From: Branchiostoma floridae
Lineage: Eukaryota > Chordata > Leptocardii > Amphioxiformes > Branchiostomatidae
Assembly (NCBI RefSeq): GCF_000003815.2
Contig: NC_049988.1
Span: 11,056,657-11,120,656 of the forward strand
DNA: 64,000 nucleotides
Reading direction: 5' to 3'
Positions 1 to 12,300 of the stretch are shown piece by piece. Positions within the stretch are counted from its first letter, which is position 1. Every line of letters starts with the position of its first letter. Below the pieces are notes generated by a model, which did not search any database, was not told the origin of the DNA, and saw only the letters and a program-made list of their open reading frames with translations. Position numbers and translations under genes: made by a program.

Positions 1-238
1 GAGTACTACTTTGGTGTGTTTCAAGAAACTCAATATATTGAGTATTTACCAACTTGATGAAATTATTTACGGATGTTGAAGATATTGTTATTCTGTGTTT
101 TTTTGTGTGTTTGAATATCGAGTGACAGAATGTGAGGCAGAAGATGGTGTAACCGGAGATTGACAGGAAGAGAAGGTTGGCTTGGCCCGGGTCCAAACCT
201 CAAAGTTGGCAGGAAAATGCATAGAAGGGAATCAGTTC

Positions 239-277
<39 letters not shown>

Positions 278-775
278 TTCTATTTGCTTTTGGACAGACG
301 AGGACGATGTGGCACTGCACTCAAGTTTTTGTAACTTATATTAACAATGCCACATACACGGTACAGACAGAAGGAAAGTCGTGTAAAGTGCCTTTCCCAA
401 GGGCACAACGTCGGGGGCACGGTGGGAATCGAACTCAGGACCCATAGATTCCGAGCCGAAAGCTCTACCAGTTACGCCACGCCCGACACCCGACAAATAT
501 TATTGAATAATAAAATTCACAATATTGAATAAAACAGAATATTTACGAGAACGACTCTAAGTATTTAACGGAGGCATTAGATCTTTTCTTGCATTTCCTG
601 TTCAAGTTTCTTCAGTCTTCTTCACGTTTTTCAAGATAAGTAGGGCACGTGACCTCAGGAATATGTGACGTAAGCTCATCAGTCAGTCAAAGTAGTGTTG
701 TCTCATTCATGACTTTGTATTTTGTGTTCTTGACATCACTGGAATACACTTTGTGAATTCCTTTCCCTTCTTTAG
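1..775. other. Non-coding sequence upstream of a partial gene
   Basis: No exon is visible here. The stretch holds a TA dinucleotide run (about 242-269) that runs into a T-run and an antisense SINE (270-487). It is probably intron of the gene whose last exons begin at 776, because that exon opens at a splice acceptor rather than at a start codon. Confidence 0.5.
270..487 (-). repeat. tRNA-derived SINE, family A, copy 1
   Basis: Read on the minus strand, the element opens with a tRNA-like head: an A-box-like segment (TGGCGTAACTGGTAGAGC, about 478-461) and a B-box-like segment (GAGTTCGATTCCC). The body contains CCTTGGGAAAGGCAC and the tail ends in CCAAAAGCAAATAG plus A residues. A second copy in the same orientation lies at 51583-51873, in the last intron of paralogue B. 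The tRNA-like head is diverged and is not called as a functional tRNA gene. Confidence 0.75.
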
Positions 776-1666
776 GTCGGTGGCGGCGTCTATGAAGAAC
801 TCGGCATAAGAAATTCCTGGACACAGAAAATCAGAATCGAAGATGGCGACGAATTGGGAGACTGTATGTTCCAAACCAAAGGATATTACCACAAAGTTGA
901 AGGCTTTCCCGAGTGCGTGGTCGCGGATGTTGTGATCAACTTCTTCCTTGGTGACACGGCCAAAGTCAGAAGTGTTGGATTCGACCCACAGTTTGCTAGA
1001 ATAGGGCACGAAGGTATAAAGTAGCACTTCATTGCGTACGTACTAACACGCTTTAAGCTCATCGCTTGTAATCAGAACAAAATATCATAATGAAAATATT
1101 ACGTTGTTTTCTATCTCAAAATGTGGGCTTACCGGGATGGGGACAGGCTAATATTGACTTCCATCAACTTTTGATCCTTTGGTGACGTCAAATATGTGAC
1201 AAGTCATGTGTTCAGAATGATTTTGGTGCGAGCTTGAGAGGACTGATTTTGGTACTCTCCAAGCTGAGGTTGAATCGCGCAGATATAGTTGTAGTTGGTG
1301 GGGTGCCGGCGTCCCCTGGAGAGGGGGGCACTTTAGACGGCGATTTTCACATCATCACTCATATCAGAGGACCTATGGCCTACGCCTGACAAATAGGAAA
1401 CGTTATTTCGTCAATGGCCTTGTTTGCTTTTCCTAATACCATCATACGGCTGATTTTATTTTCCAGAGTTTTTCCTCGATGGACTTGGGAAGCTACGAGT
1501 GGCGTCCTGTTCCCATGTTTCCGTCAGTCACACCAGCAAGATGCCGCTTCCATGGAAGAAGTCCAAACTTGACCTGCAGTACAGGTCATTCCGCGACAAA
1601 CCCGAATCCTTCAAATACAAACAATTGTTTTACAAGTTCAACCTGAAGTGTATTCATCTGAACTGA
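776..1666 (+). CDS. C-terminal two exons of an unrecognised gene (5' end outside the window)
   Basis: Two exons join cleanly: 776-1013 (acceptor CTTTAG before it, donor GAAG/GTATAA after it) and 1467-1666 (acceptor TTTTCCAG), ending at TGA 1664-1666. The first exon leaves one base, which the second completes to GAG, giving 145 residues. The first exon contains GDELGDCMFQTKGYYHKVEG and the last exon ends in a basic, aromatic stretch finishing CIHLN. No transmembrane segment or familiar motif is apparent, and I do not recognise the family. Support is structural only: two consecutive open exons with good splice sites, matching phase and coding-like composition. The overlapping minus-strand open frame at 707-1027 looks like a shadow. 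Confidence 0.65.
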
Positions 1667-2127
1667 GAATTGGCGGCTGGCTATTGTACACTAAATGGCA
1701 ATGGAAACTTCACGTGCTGCTTGAGTTTGAGTTTATTTTGATCCACAATTAACCTCATCAGAGGCTATTCCTCCTGTGGTCACATGCATATATTTACACG
1801 TTAGATACGTACAGTTAAAAACATACAGAGACATACAAAGTGACAGTACATAGCAGATGTAGCATAATTCTTCATAGTCAATATTTACAGTCCGATACTT
1901 TCCTGCGAGTGATTTATACTTCTGAGTGAAAAATATGTCATCAGTTGTGAGTGTTGGCACTGTTTGTTTTGGGTTTGTCTTAACTGAAGACTTGAACTCA
2001 CCATGGTCTGATTATTTTTTGCCATACTTCTCGGTTGGCCTTGGGAGAGTGTTTCCCAAGTCAAAATTTTACCATCTACGTTGTACCAAGCATGAAAAAA
2101 TAGTTTTCGTTTGATTTATAATGATAA

Positions 2128-2200
2128 TGAAAATAAGTTTATTGCAAGTTCAGACCCGAAGACTAGTTGCAAACGAAGTAAAGAATTGGTATGTATAATT
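2128..2200 (-). repeat. LINE/SINE-like 3' tail fragment
   Basis: On the minus strand this matches the 3' tail of a repeat also seen at 24675-24740 (minus), 8075-8120 (plus) and 29795-29855 (plus). The shared core is a GGGC/GGTC block, then 'tgcaataaa' and an AT-rich end with ATT/ATG repeats. The element family is not identified further. Confidence 0.4.
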
Positions 2201-2520
2201 GTATACTTAACAAAGATTTATATATGAATTAAAAGGGAGATAGCATATATTGTAAATCTAGCTCTACTCAAGCTATATGATGGCTTGATGGGTTTGACTT
2301 CTTTTCCGTATGTAGTGAGAGATGTATTGTCCAACATTTTCATAGATATTTAAGCCAGAAGATTGCTTTTTGTTTGTTTTATAGAATGCTATTTTTGACA
2401 TACTGTCTGTGCATGTACAGTTTGATATGAATACTTGTTGACCGCAATGCTTAGAGTCAGAAACAACAGGGTAAATAGAATTGTCATCAAGCAGTAACTA
2501 CCTCTTAACGGTAAACACAC

Positions 2521-2612
2521 GTATCTGCAAATTTTCGAGGCTATCAGTCCATCTTGTTCACGGAGTGACCTAGTTCTCGCGAGAGTTGTGAGAACTAGGT
2601 CGTGACTTGCGT
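2521..2612 (+). repeat. Hairpin interspersed repeat, copy 1
   Basis: The core is an inverted repeat, GACCTAGTTCTCGCGAGAG followed by GTGAGAACTAGGTC, flanked by a conserved shoulder (CAAATTTTCGAGG, then TCTTGTTCACGGAGTG). A second copy lies in opposite orientation at 11736-11850, inside intron 9 of GRDP-like A. Confidence 0.55.
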
Positions 2613-2774
2613 GAAACAACAGGGTAATAAAGTTTGCGAATCCTGATGTGTTTATAATATGTACCTTCTAGTGAAAAACCCAAAATGATTCCCATGTCCG
2701 GACCCGCTTTGTCTTTCATTAATCGGACAGTTGATGTGTGCTATTTTGCAATAAAATCTTTTTTATTTGAGGAA

Positions 2775-2990
2775 GTTTGTAGTCATTTTTTATATTGCAG
2801 AATGACTTTTGGTCCCATGTGAAAGAGGTAAGACATTTCGACTGAATCGAGGGCGGTGTCCCTATATCTCATTGCATTGAGGTTGTCATGGATGATGATG
2901 AATTAAATGACTTTCCTTTGGCGGTCACTCCGCCCCACACCATGACGCTGCCTCTACCACCAAGCGCTGTTACTCTAATACTGTATGATA
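2775..2990 (-). pseudogene. Tc1/mariner-like transposase remnant
   Basis: The minus strand encodes GGRGSVMVWGGVTAKGK, the signature around the second catalytic aspartate region of Tc1/mariner-type transposases. After a one-step frameshift the reading continues with HDNLNAMRYRDTALDS and later LFHMGPKVILQYK, matching the usual 'NLNAxRYRDxxL' block downstream in the same family. Stops and the frameshift show that it is dead. Only this internal fragment remains, and no terminal inverted repeats were found around it. Confidence 0.75.
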
Positions 2991-3923
2991 TCGCTGACTG
3001 TTGCACGGATAGAGCCTTGCAACAGTCAGTGTGGCGTTCTGCTGGTTTCCTCCGTGCTTTGATTTGGCCTTCCAACAACCAAAAGGTCAAATACTCTTCT
3101 TACATGTGATAGAAATAGACTCAGATGTTCTGTATACTAAACATTACATGGTGATAAAATACGATGGATTGAATTATTGACACCCGCGCCCATGCCAACA
3201 AGATGATGCCATGTTTAACGAAAGTAAATAGGAAGGAAAATTCACACCGTCACGCTTTTTGCAGCAGAAACGACGGGAAATATGACCTACCAAAGTTGAT
3301 ATCCCAAAATTTTTGTGCCGAGTTTATCAGTGCAAGATGGCGAGAAAATTAAACTATTCCTCTTAACATGTAAACTGTTCCTCTTAACATGTTAACACAA
3401 AGACCCTTCCCCCAAACAGTAATGAAGTCAAGTTAGTTTCGCACGCCAATAATGATTCACAATAGGCCATACCTTAGTACTAGTAGTGACTAGTACTGAC
3501 TACCCTTCTGGGGTCACACAACCCGTGACCTCTGTATGCAAATTACCTACCCGGAAGTAAAGAGAGGCGAAGGTGTCCAAAACAGATCATGACATGAAAA
3601 GAAGAAAAGACCACGTACCTGTCCACAGGTGAGTTATTTTTCTTTTACAGGTGACCTTATAGCTTTTTTTACCGTCCAAGAATGTATGAAATATCATTCT
3701 GAAAAATTCAAGTGTGTTTGTTACTGTTTTTTTTCTCATGTGTACGTTTTCGGCCGTTATTTCTTCCATGATAGTAAAAAAAGAGAGAGGTTTACTATAG
3801 ATAGATACTAGACATAAGATTGGATTGAAGGAAAACAGGAAGGTGATATGCTGAAAATGATGCGTTTGAACTGCCCATGCTTGGTGGTTTATCTGTTTGT
3901 TGGCTTACGTTAATTACGTTAAG

Positions 3924-3951
3924 TCCTCCCCCCCCCCTCCCCCCCCCCCCC
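3924..3951 (+). repeat. Poly-C tract
   Basis: A near-pure C run broken by one T. Similar runs occur at about 11136-11157 and 19737-19756. Run lengths in such tracts are often unreliable in assemblies. Confidence 0.8.
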
Positions 3952-4592
3952 ACACCTGTCGTAGAGGTAACGTTGTGTGTAATTTCATACCCTTCTCACC
4001 GTGTATGCCGTCACATTTGTGACTTGGTTTATCTTAGGTATCTCGGTACGATTCTGATGCCGTATAATTTTTCAAGCTGACTGTGAAAGACTTACCCACT
4101 GACAAGGATCTAAGACACCCCTTTCCGTAAAAATACGGCAGAACTTTGCATGTATGCCTAAGAATCCACCCTCAGAATTTGCCATCGTACGAAGATCGTA
4201 CTTCCGACGTATGTAACGGAACCCTTGGTAGATAGTTCTTGATTCAATGATAATCGTTTTTGTTGGTAGTTTGAAGTCTGGAGTTAGAAGACACAGTGAA
4301 ACATTTGTGTGGAGCTACTGAGTATAACATGGGCTCAAGCTATCGGTCTCATGGTCTAAATCATTGGATATATCTGAAAGATAAGTTAGCATATCTTACA
4401 TGAGTAACTGGGGTAAATTCTAGTATATGTTTATATTATGTGATGTTCTATATCAAAGCTGTGACGATGAATGTACATGTATGCCCAACCTGAGCCAGTG
4501 TATTGCGTGATCTTGATTGGGTGTGTTGCCTGCGTGTAACTATGTATTTTAGGGTCACTAACCTGGAGTAGTGAGAATCCGGTCTTTCCAGT

Positions 4593-4629
4593 ACTTCATA
4601 TACAGAGATAAGTTCTCTGTATATGAAGT
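4593..4629. repeat. Perfect 16-bp palindrome with short loop
   Basis: Left arm ACTTCATATACAGAGA (4593-4608) and its exact reverse complement TCTCTGTATATGAAGT (4614-4629) are separated by 5 bases. It could be an isolated hairpin or the core of a small foldback element; no second copy was noticed in the window. Confidence 0.8.
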
Positions 4630-6227
4630 ATAAGTTCAATGTCAGAACGGGAGGTACATTTGTTATACCTATAGCTCGCATGGTATCATGTCTTGTTGAT
4701 GTCATTTACCCCGTCATTGTCGATTGTCATTGTGATGACATTGTATTTCTTTGTCGATACTTCGAAATGGAAAATTCCTATTGAAACATAAGATGTCAGT
4801 GGGGAAAAGAGGGGGGGGGAGCAACAACGGAAAGGACGTCTTATGAAACTGATGCATTGTCAGTTCATCATTTCTATTACCGACGCTGTGTGTTTCTTTA
4901 ACCTCATTGGTTTTTCAATGTTGCGTTAAGTCATTAGAACTTCTTATCGTCTTTTTTTATCCAGGTTTTGGTAGGATAATGCAATTAGCTCTCTCGTTAC
5001 AGTTTGACTCTTCACTACTTGTCCTCACAACACGTGACACGATATCGTATAACATTGTTAAAGAAAGGCCGTTCACATCAAAGCTATGCACGTAAAAGGC
5101 GTTCCAACACAATAACATACTTTAGTAGTAACAGGGCACCACCAACAAAACGTCAACAATGGAGGCAAGAAACATCTTACGAAGACTACACAAATGATGT
5201 TATCAGTCGGTTATGAACTATCCACTAAATTATGCATTAGGGTCGGTCATTTATGAATGATTGATGGTTTTTGTTAATGCCTTCATTTTCTGGTATAGGG
5301 CGTGTTGAGACGGACACGCGGCGTTAAAAGCCATACCTGTACAAAACTCTAGATCTGCGATATGTCATCTGGGGACTCTTACATTCATTTACCACAGCAG
5401 GTACCTAACACAGGTGGGTCTGGACGTACTTTTATGTTTTTATTGCACGTAAGAAGTCGTTAGTTAGTATGAGCGCTGTTAACTGGAAGGTTCTATTGCT
5501 ATTCAAGGACAAAACAGCGTGGTGACAATACATGTCAAACATAGAGGGCGATTAGTACATATGACATATGTATTCATTATGTATTCATCGAGGCATGGAA
5601 AAGGTATTAGCTCCATAACAACTAGGCAACAAATGTTTTTATAGCAGGCGTGGTTTCCGCATGAAGGGTAAGCAATAATTATAATACTTGTTGGGCTTGT
5701 GGAAAATATGAATGCTACTTATAAAGAACACATGATATGAAGCATCTCCGTGCCTTGAGACTTTGTTCCCCATAACTTATGTGTATTACAAACGTGCATG
5801 GCATCTTTCTTAGCGCACAATCAGCCCCTGATGTTTTGCTAAGTCGGATTATCCTGCAATTGCATATTTCAGTTTTCAAACATATTATATACAATACAAC
5901 CATTTGACCCTTACACAATTCCCCTTATATGTATGTAGTCATTTTTCTCATTTAGGGGTGGTTGTCATAAATGATTATAGATTGGTGAAAAATGATTCGG
6001 AAGCATACGTTTATAGTTCCGGACCGTGAATTAATCTTATACATACATTAATATTGGCGTATATGGACATTGGAACGAACGAACATCATTCTGCATTCTT
6101 AGGCGAATGTCCGTCAGACCGTTGGTATCAGCACAAATGTATTTTCCGACGATCGATGACATATTTTTTTACAACGTGAGACACCTTTTCACCCGTCTTT
6201 CACTCTGTTGTTCTAGACCAGGGAACC

Positions 6228-6314
6228 ATGGCAGAAAACTTTAAACCCAAAAAAATCCACATCGGCACAGACTTGATCAAGGCAGCCAAGTATCAACTGG
6301 GGTTCCTGAAAGAG
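6228..6314 (+). CDS. GRDP-like A, coding exon 1
   Basis: Residues 1-29, starting in a good context (ACCATGG) 11 bases after an acceptor (TTGTTCTAG). It ends AAAGAG/GTATGG, phase 0. The paralogue start at 44616 also follows closely behind an acceptor, which supports this start. Confidence 0.85.
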
Positions 6315-9300
6315 GTATGGTCTACCATAGAGGAACTCAACGCTCTTACTGATGTGTGCCTTATTTGTTATTGTAAATTTTGCAACTGTATGCTTTTAGT
6401 CATCCAAGATTGCTTGGCGTCTGTCTTAAGTATCAATTATCGCGTTATGCGGATTGTAAGGAAGATGCATGGAGTTGTCTCGTGTATGCATGGAGTTGTA
6501 TAGATTGACCTACATAGGTAGATATATGAACAAGAGATGATAATAACATTCTGGTACGTTTGACCAATTACTGACGTCACGTATCCGCGGGATCACGTGT
6601 TAATAAGATCACGTGTCTGTAACTCTCGCGAGTTTACGTTCTGAAGTAATTGGTCATCATTATTGATCCTGAAGAAGGTGACGTTGGTCGTTGAAAATTT
6701 GATCCGTGTATACTTTTGTGTTGGAAGAAAGGTTAGCATTGTACTATGATAATAACATCTGTGTACAGGTTGACCAACACCCGATGCTGTACGAGGGTCT
6801 CCATGTCGAGAACGCCATCAGGAGGTACGAGCAGCTGTGGCTGCCGCTGGTGGCTAGGGTCGGCACCAGGGGGATGTCCCCGCCTCTGGATGTCCACTGG
6901 GTGTGGCATGTGCACATGCTGGCGCCTCTGCACTATGAGGCAGACTGCAACAGCATTATCGGCAAGGTAACAAACACCCAGCCCCCATCAGGCCTTCCTA
7001 AGAATGGGGATCGAAGACTTCGGCAAACAAAATCCGGAAATTGGTCAGGGGAGTCAGTCCACGCTTAGGTTCATGTTCCCCCGCGGTCGGCCAACTCTAC
7101 TGGTAGCAAAACTCTCCTGGCAAATTATTCCCCCTGTAGTAGCCAGCGTAGTCAGTCTGGTAGAGACTAACAAACACCAGAGCTCGACCTATCCCAGATG
7201 CGCTCCATCCCAGAAGCTCTTTTGTGATGGAAGCACATCTGGGATGCAACAAAGCTTCTGCTCTTCTGCCGTCAATAAAAGCCAGCCCCGTTCGAAGTCT
7301 GCCATTAGATTTTGGGCCTTCTGGTGACCTTTCTTGGTACTGCAGTAGAATGTCCATTTTTGCATCTTTTGCCGTGGACATGTTTTGGTGGAAAGAAAGA
7401 GAGAGACAGAGAGAGAGACAGAGAGAGTCATACATAGCCTACATTTAAGAAATGATATTTTAGATAACAAGTTCCATTAAAACGTAATTCAACTGGATAT
7501 ATTTCAAGTAAATGATTTTTTAGAATTGGATATCATTTGTCAGGAGACTAACTTAAGGCTTTACATATCGTTGTTCCCTTGCAGCTGATAGACCACCACA
7601 TTCCAGAAAACAAGTCTTCGTTCCAGAAAGGGCTACAGGCAGCGCAGGCGCAGTGGGACAGGGAGTATCCGTCTGAGCCGTTCCACGTCAGTTACATGAT
7701 ATTACAAAAACACATGTTGAAAAATCAAAATGTTCACTAACATTAACACCATTCAGATACACACTCTTCCTTTTTTAGTGCGCAATGGTTTGGTTTGTGA
7801 AATCATGACGAAATCTGCATCTGGCAGGTCATGTAGTGCAAAAAAAGGCGTCGTATGCCAAAGACGTGCATATTGTCGTAGCTCCAGACATTTCCGTCGT
7901 GTAAATCGAGTCTAAACTTTGTTGTCAAAACCGAGAGTAACTTAGGAGCCCTATTCTGCATAGCTGTATATGTAAATGTTTTAATCTTTACATGTTAGAA
8001 TTTAGATTATTCACTTGTAGATAGCCCACATACACATACACTTCATGTTAGAATTTGATTTTATTCATTTGTAATTTTAGCCTCATGGACATGAATTTGC
8101 AATAAAACATATCATTATTGTTGTGCAATTAACAGGTGGACTTGACCAATCCTCCGCCCAGTAAAGCCGTGCCCACCGCTCCAGACTCCCGGATTTCTTA
8201 CGACCTCCGCTCAGCCATCTCCCGTCAGAGGGTGTTCTACTACCAGGTGTCGCTTCCACATTTCAGGTGAAACACTACCAGGTGTCGCTTCCACATTTCA
8301 GGTGAAACACTACCAGGTGTCGCTACCACATTTCAGGTGAAACACTACCAGGTGTTACTTCCATATTTTAGGTGAAACGCTTTGATGCCCAAAACGTATG
8401 GCATTGTTGTTCAAATGATAAGGCTAATGTCAAAGGGGCCCTGCCAGGCAGTTCACTTTTCTTTCAACTTTCGGGCGTGACCCCTACCTGGCCCCTTTGG
8501 ACACCTTGCGGCTCCTGGGGCACTTTGGGGCCCGACCGGGCCCCAGGTTGAATTTAAATCTGACTTAAAAGGAACCCGGGACCCGGTAGCAAATAGACGC
8601 CGTGACCAAAACACCGAGGGGTACCCCCCGTATCCGACAGTTCACCGGGGCAAATTTGTGGCGTCGAAGGCCGGCCGGGGCTACATACCTGACGGGCACA
8701 TGTGCAATTGGAATGGGACCTAGGTCTCTGTACAGTGCTACAAATCACAGACTAAATGGAGTCGTATTGGTCTAACCGCTGACGTTTCGTTTTGTAGGGA
8801 TGACGGCTTTCTCGAAGAAGCGGTGTTGAGGTACAAGATGCTGTTGTTTTTGAAGAAGACGCACCCCCAAAAGTTCCTCGTTCCCTGCTACGACATGGAT
8901 CTCATCTGGCATGCTCACCAGGTTAGGTTTTAGTCGGTATCTCTAATTACCGAAATCAACCGAAAACGACCGAAAACAGCCGAGAAAACAAAATCAGTCG
9001 GTCTTTTCGAGTTGGCAGCAAAACAACCATGCCGTACTGTTGTTACGTATTCATCATTTGTGTACGAGACATCTGCTCTTCAATGACTATTTCTTCGGTC
9101 TTTGCCAGAATATACAAAACAGAATTGTGCACATTTGCAATAAGCAACAGTCACACAACCGTTATCATTTCCTGTGTGAACCGTTGTGTTAACTGATCTT
9201 TTCATGACATTGTTTACAGATCAACCCAGTCATATACAAGTCTGACACTGAGACTCTCCTCGGAAAGACATTCAACCACGATGACTCCGTGAACGACCGC

Positions 9301-12300
9301 AGCCCCGGGTCCAAGCTTAACTCGTCAGATGAGCAAACTCGGTAATAACCCACGCAATCACGTACTACTGATGTACATATACATGAAGTTCCTTACTGAG
9401 TCCTAACTCTGTGAGAAGGGACTCAATCACTTGCTAGTCCCTTACTGACTACAGTCTGCTACTTGCTACTTGCTATTCGAAGGTTATAAAAAACTAAGAT
9501 ATTTCAACCTGCGTTAGATAAACACCTGTTTTCATAACGATCATAGACTGAATGTTGCTCTGTGATAAAACTTAAAACTGAAGGTTGAGGAGAACCACAC
9601 CTCGAGCATAAACCCACCGAACTTATCAAAGAGTAAGGGCCAAGTCCGGTGTGAGTGGATCAACCCTTACCTCTCAGTCGGTTGGCATCTTGAAAATGTC
9701 AATCCTTCCACAAATGTAGTAAATCCCAATGTTATTTCTGTAACTCTCCAGAGCCCTGTGGAAAACGGCATTTGGTAGAGAGTTCCCCGTGAGTGGCGCC
9801 ATGTTCCGGGGCCCTCCCCCCGGCCGGGATGTCCACAAGATGTCCCGCGAGCTGGTGTTCGCCATCACCGTCAAACGGTGCAGCGTCGTCGTTGAAAAAG
9901 CCGAAGTGCACAACGTACCCCCGGACGTGACGAAACCTCTGTGCCTGAAGATCAAGAGCAAGAAAGGTGCGTGTGAGCACGGATAGTAAATCAATAAGGA
10001 TATGACTAGCCAAGCAATCAACTATATATGTCGATGAAGGTTAGACGTCATCCAGGTAATAAGATACGATACCGTATAAAAGACCAGTTTCTCCCAGATC
10101 AATTCAGTGTCACTGACGAAAGATCATCATCATAATGTGAGATCTTCTGACCATTTCCAAAATCATATTCAGTGCAGAAATAAGTCATGATCATTTAATA
10201 ACATATACATACTTATGTTCACGCCCCCTTTAATATGTTCCTGGACTCACAGATAGTAAGAGTTTTATTTGTCTTCCTTCTCTTCATAATGGCTGATGCA
10301 TGATGCCCTCAACTCCTTTTGCGAACGGATCGTTCTTAAGGCCTGTGTTTAAAAGAATTAAACAAAATAAACATTCAAGCAAATCATAAATGAATGATAA
10401 TTTAAAAAAAAAATAATCATGCTTCAATTCCCAGTTGTAAAGATATCTCAGAGAAAGATTGCACCGTTTCTCTCTTTGCTTTTGTGCGCACGTATACAAT
10501 TTTGCCTATGTGCCTACAAGTGCCTATGCGTATTGCAAATACAGTTAATTGATGTACGATACACTACGATAATCTCCAAGCCGATTCCCAGTGGCATAAG
10601 ATAGTATCAAGCCGACCATGGAGTATAGCCGGCCAGAGGAGGTCCGCCGCCTCCCGCCTCCAGTGCCCGTCTGACTCCCTTTGGCCGGCTATAATCCTTG
10701 GTCAGCTTATATCTTATCTTATAGCACCGTAGAATCTGCTCGGAGATTACACTACGACAGAAATTGTCAGTATGCAATCATAAAACCTCCCTGATGCGGT
10801 CTATCCATTATTCAGGTAGTGTAAGCTTGAAGCAGATCCCCTCAGGTGGCCGCCTCACCTGGACGTCCGAGTCACCCAGCGGGCTGAAGACGTTTGACTG
10901 GGGGAAGTCTACCCACCTCTGTACCAGGCTGAACAACGCTACAACATTCCAGTGCTTGGCTGGGGAGCCGCTGACTAGACACGACTTTGACCTGCGCGCA
11001 ACTGTCCATGGGGTTCCCGAATCGGGCACGTGAGTTGTCTCTGGTGTGATTTTAGCTCTCCTCTTGTCTTTGCCACTGTTCATTGCGGAACGCTTCAATT
11101 TGCGATACATACTGTAGCATCTACGCAAGGTCAATTCCCCCCCCCCCCCCCCCCCCGGTACTGCAGCAGAACTACCTTTTTGTATCTTTTGACCTGGACA
11201 TGCTATAGTCCTGATTTTTTGTGGCAGATAGCTTATGATGTAAAGAAGTAGTGGTGTATGTTTGGGCCCCCTAGCAGCTTTCTCTGGAACTCCAGGGGCG
11301 ATTTTGTCAAAATCTTTCAAGGAGCATAACGGAGCTATTAATTTTCATGTTGTATTTTCAGCCGAATGGACATGAGGAGCGAGCGAACGGACATGCCGAT
11401 CTCCCTGTCGCTCGGGATCGTACCGAAGGAGTGGGGAGAGGTTCGCCTGACCACGAACTTCGGCACCTGGGCCCGGTCTCCGCTCTCCCCGGAATACCTG
11501 TCCACTCTCCCGCCCATGGTGCTGGGGCCGGACGGAGCTGCCTACACGTTTGAAATCGCTACTCACGAGTAAGGAAACAATATTCACTCACGAATCAAAC
11601 TGATTTTGTATGTCACTAAAACGCTTTTAATGATGTCAAGCCATAAATGCTTTTCTTTTACAGTTTCTTTTTCTCAAACTCTTCACACGTTTCATTCTTA
11701 TATAATTTTCGTTGAAGAGGTACAGGTTTATCAGGTCGAGAGCAAGTCTCGGACCTAGTCTCGGTCCTAGTCTCGTGTTCTCGCGAGACTAGGTCAGTCC
11801 GTGAACAGGATGTACTGCAAGACATCGAAAATTTGGAGGCATGTATCTATTCCTTTAAAAACCGTCACTGTTGAAAGAATATTGTGGTAACTAATATAAT
11901 TTTTTTCCAGAATTTTAGACGTGATGGGTCGCCTGGCCTTCAGGTGCAGAGTGGTGCACTCCGTGGAGCTGAAAACCGCCGTGGTGCAGGTCATGTACCC
12001 CGGGCCTGACAGATGGGAGCTCACTGCAGAGGCGTTCCTCATCCGTAACGATACTGTACCAACTCCAGGACAGGTACGGTATCTTTTCAACGACATATCT
12101 TGTTTTCGCTAGGATGTTACGTTCATGTTTGCGCGGTGGCATATACCGTCATGATACATGCATCTTAGGCGAAAACTAGATTAGAAATTGCTTTCAATTT
12201 TCATCATCTTTTAGTTGACTAATTGGTGTGGACAACACCGATCGATACGTCGGTGTGATTGAACATGTACAGCCTTTCGGCCGTATTATGCTTTTTCTTT

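Larger units (their letters stand above)
1667..6216. other. Intergenic stretch with degraded repeats; no gene seen
   Basis: Between the partial gene and the first coding exon of GRDP-like A I see only repeat remnants: a LINE-like tail (2128-2200), a hairpin repeat (2521-2612), a Tc1/mariner remnant (2775-2990), a poly-C run (3924-3951) and a perfect small palindrome (4593-4629). A 5' UTR exon of GRDP-like A should lie somewhere here, because a splice acceptor (TTCTAG, ending 6216) precedes the start codon, but I cannot place it. Confidence 0.5.

Noticed and set aside
420-487. Possible tRNA gene on the minus strand
   Set aside because: The A- and B-box-like segments belong to a repeated SINE with a shared body and tail (second copy at 51583); the head is too diverged for a functional tRNA.
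707-1027. 106-residue minus-strand open frame
   Set aside because: It is the shadow of a plus-strand exon with good splice sites and matching phase with the next exon.
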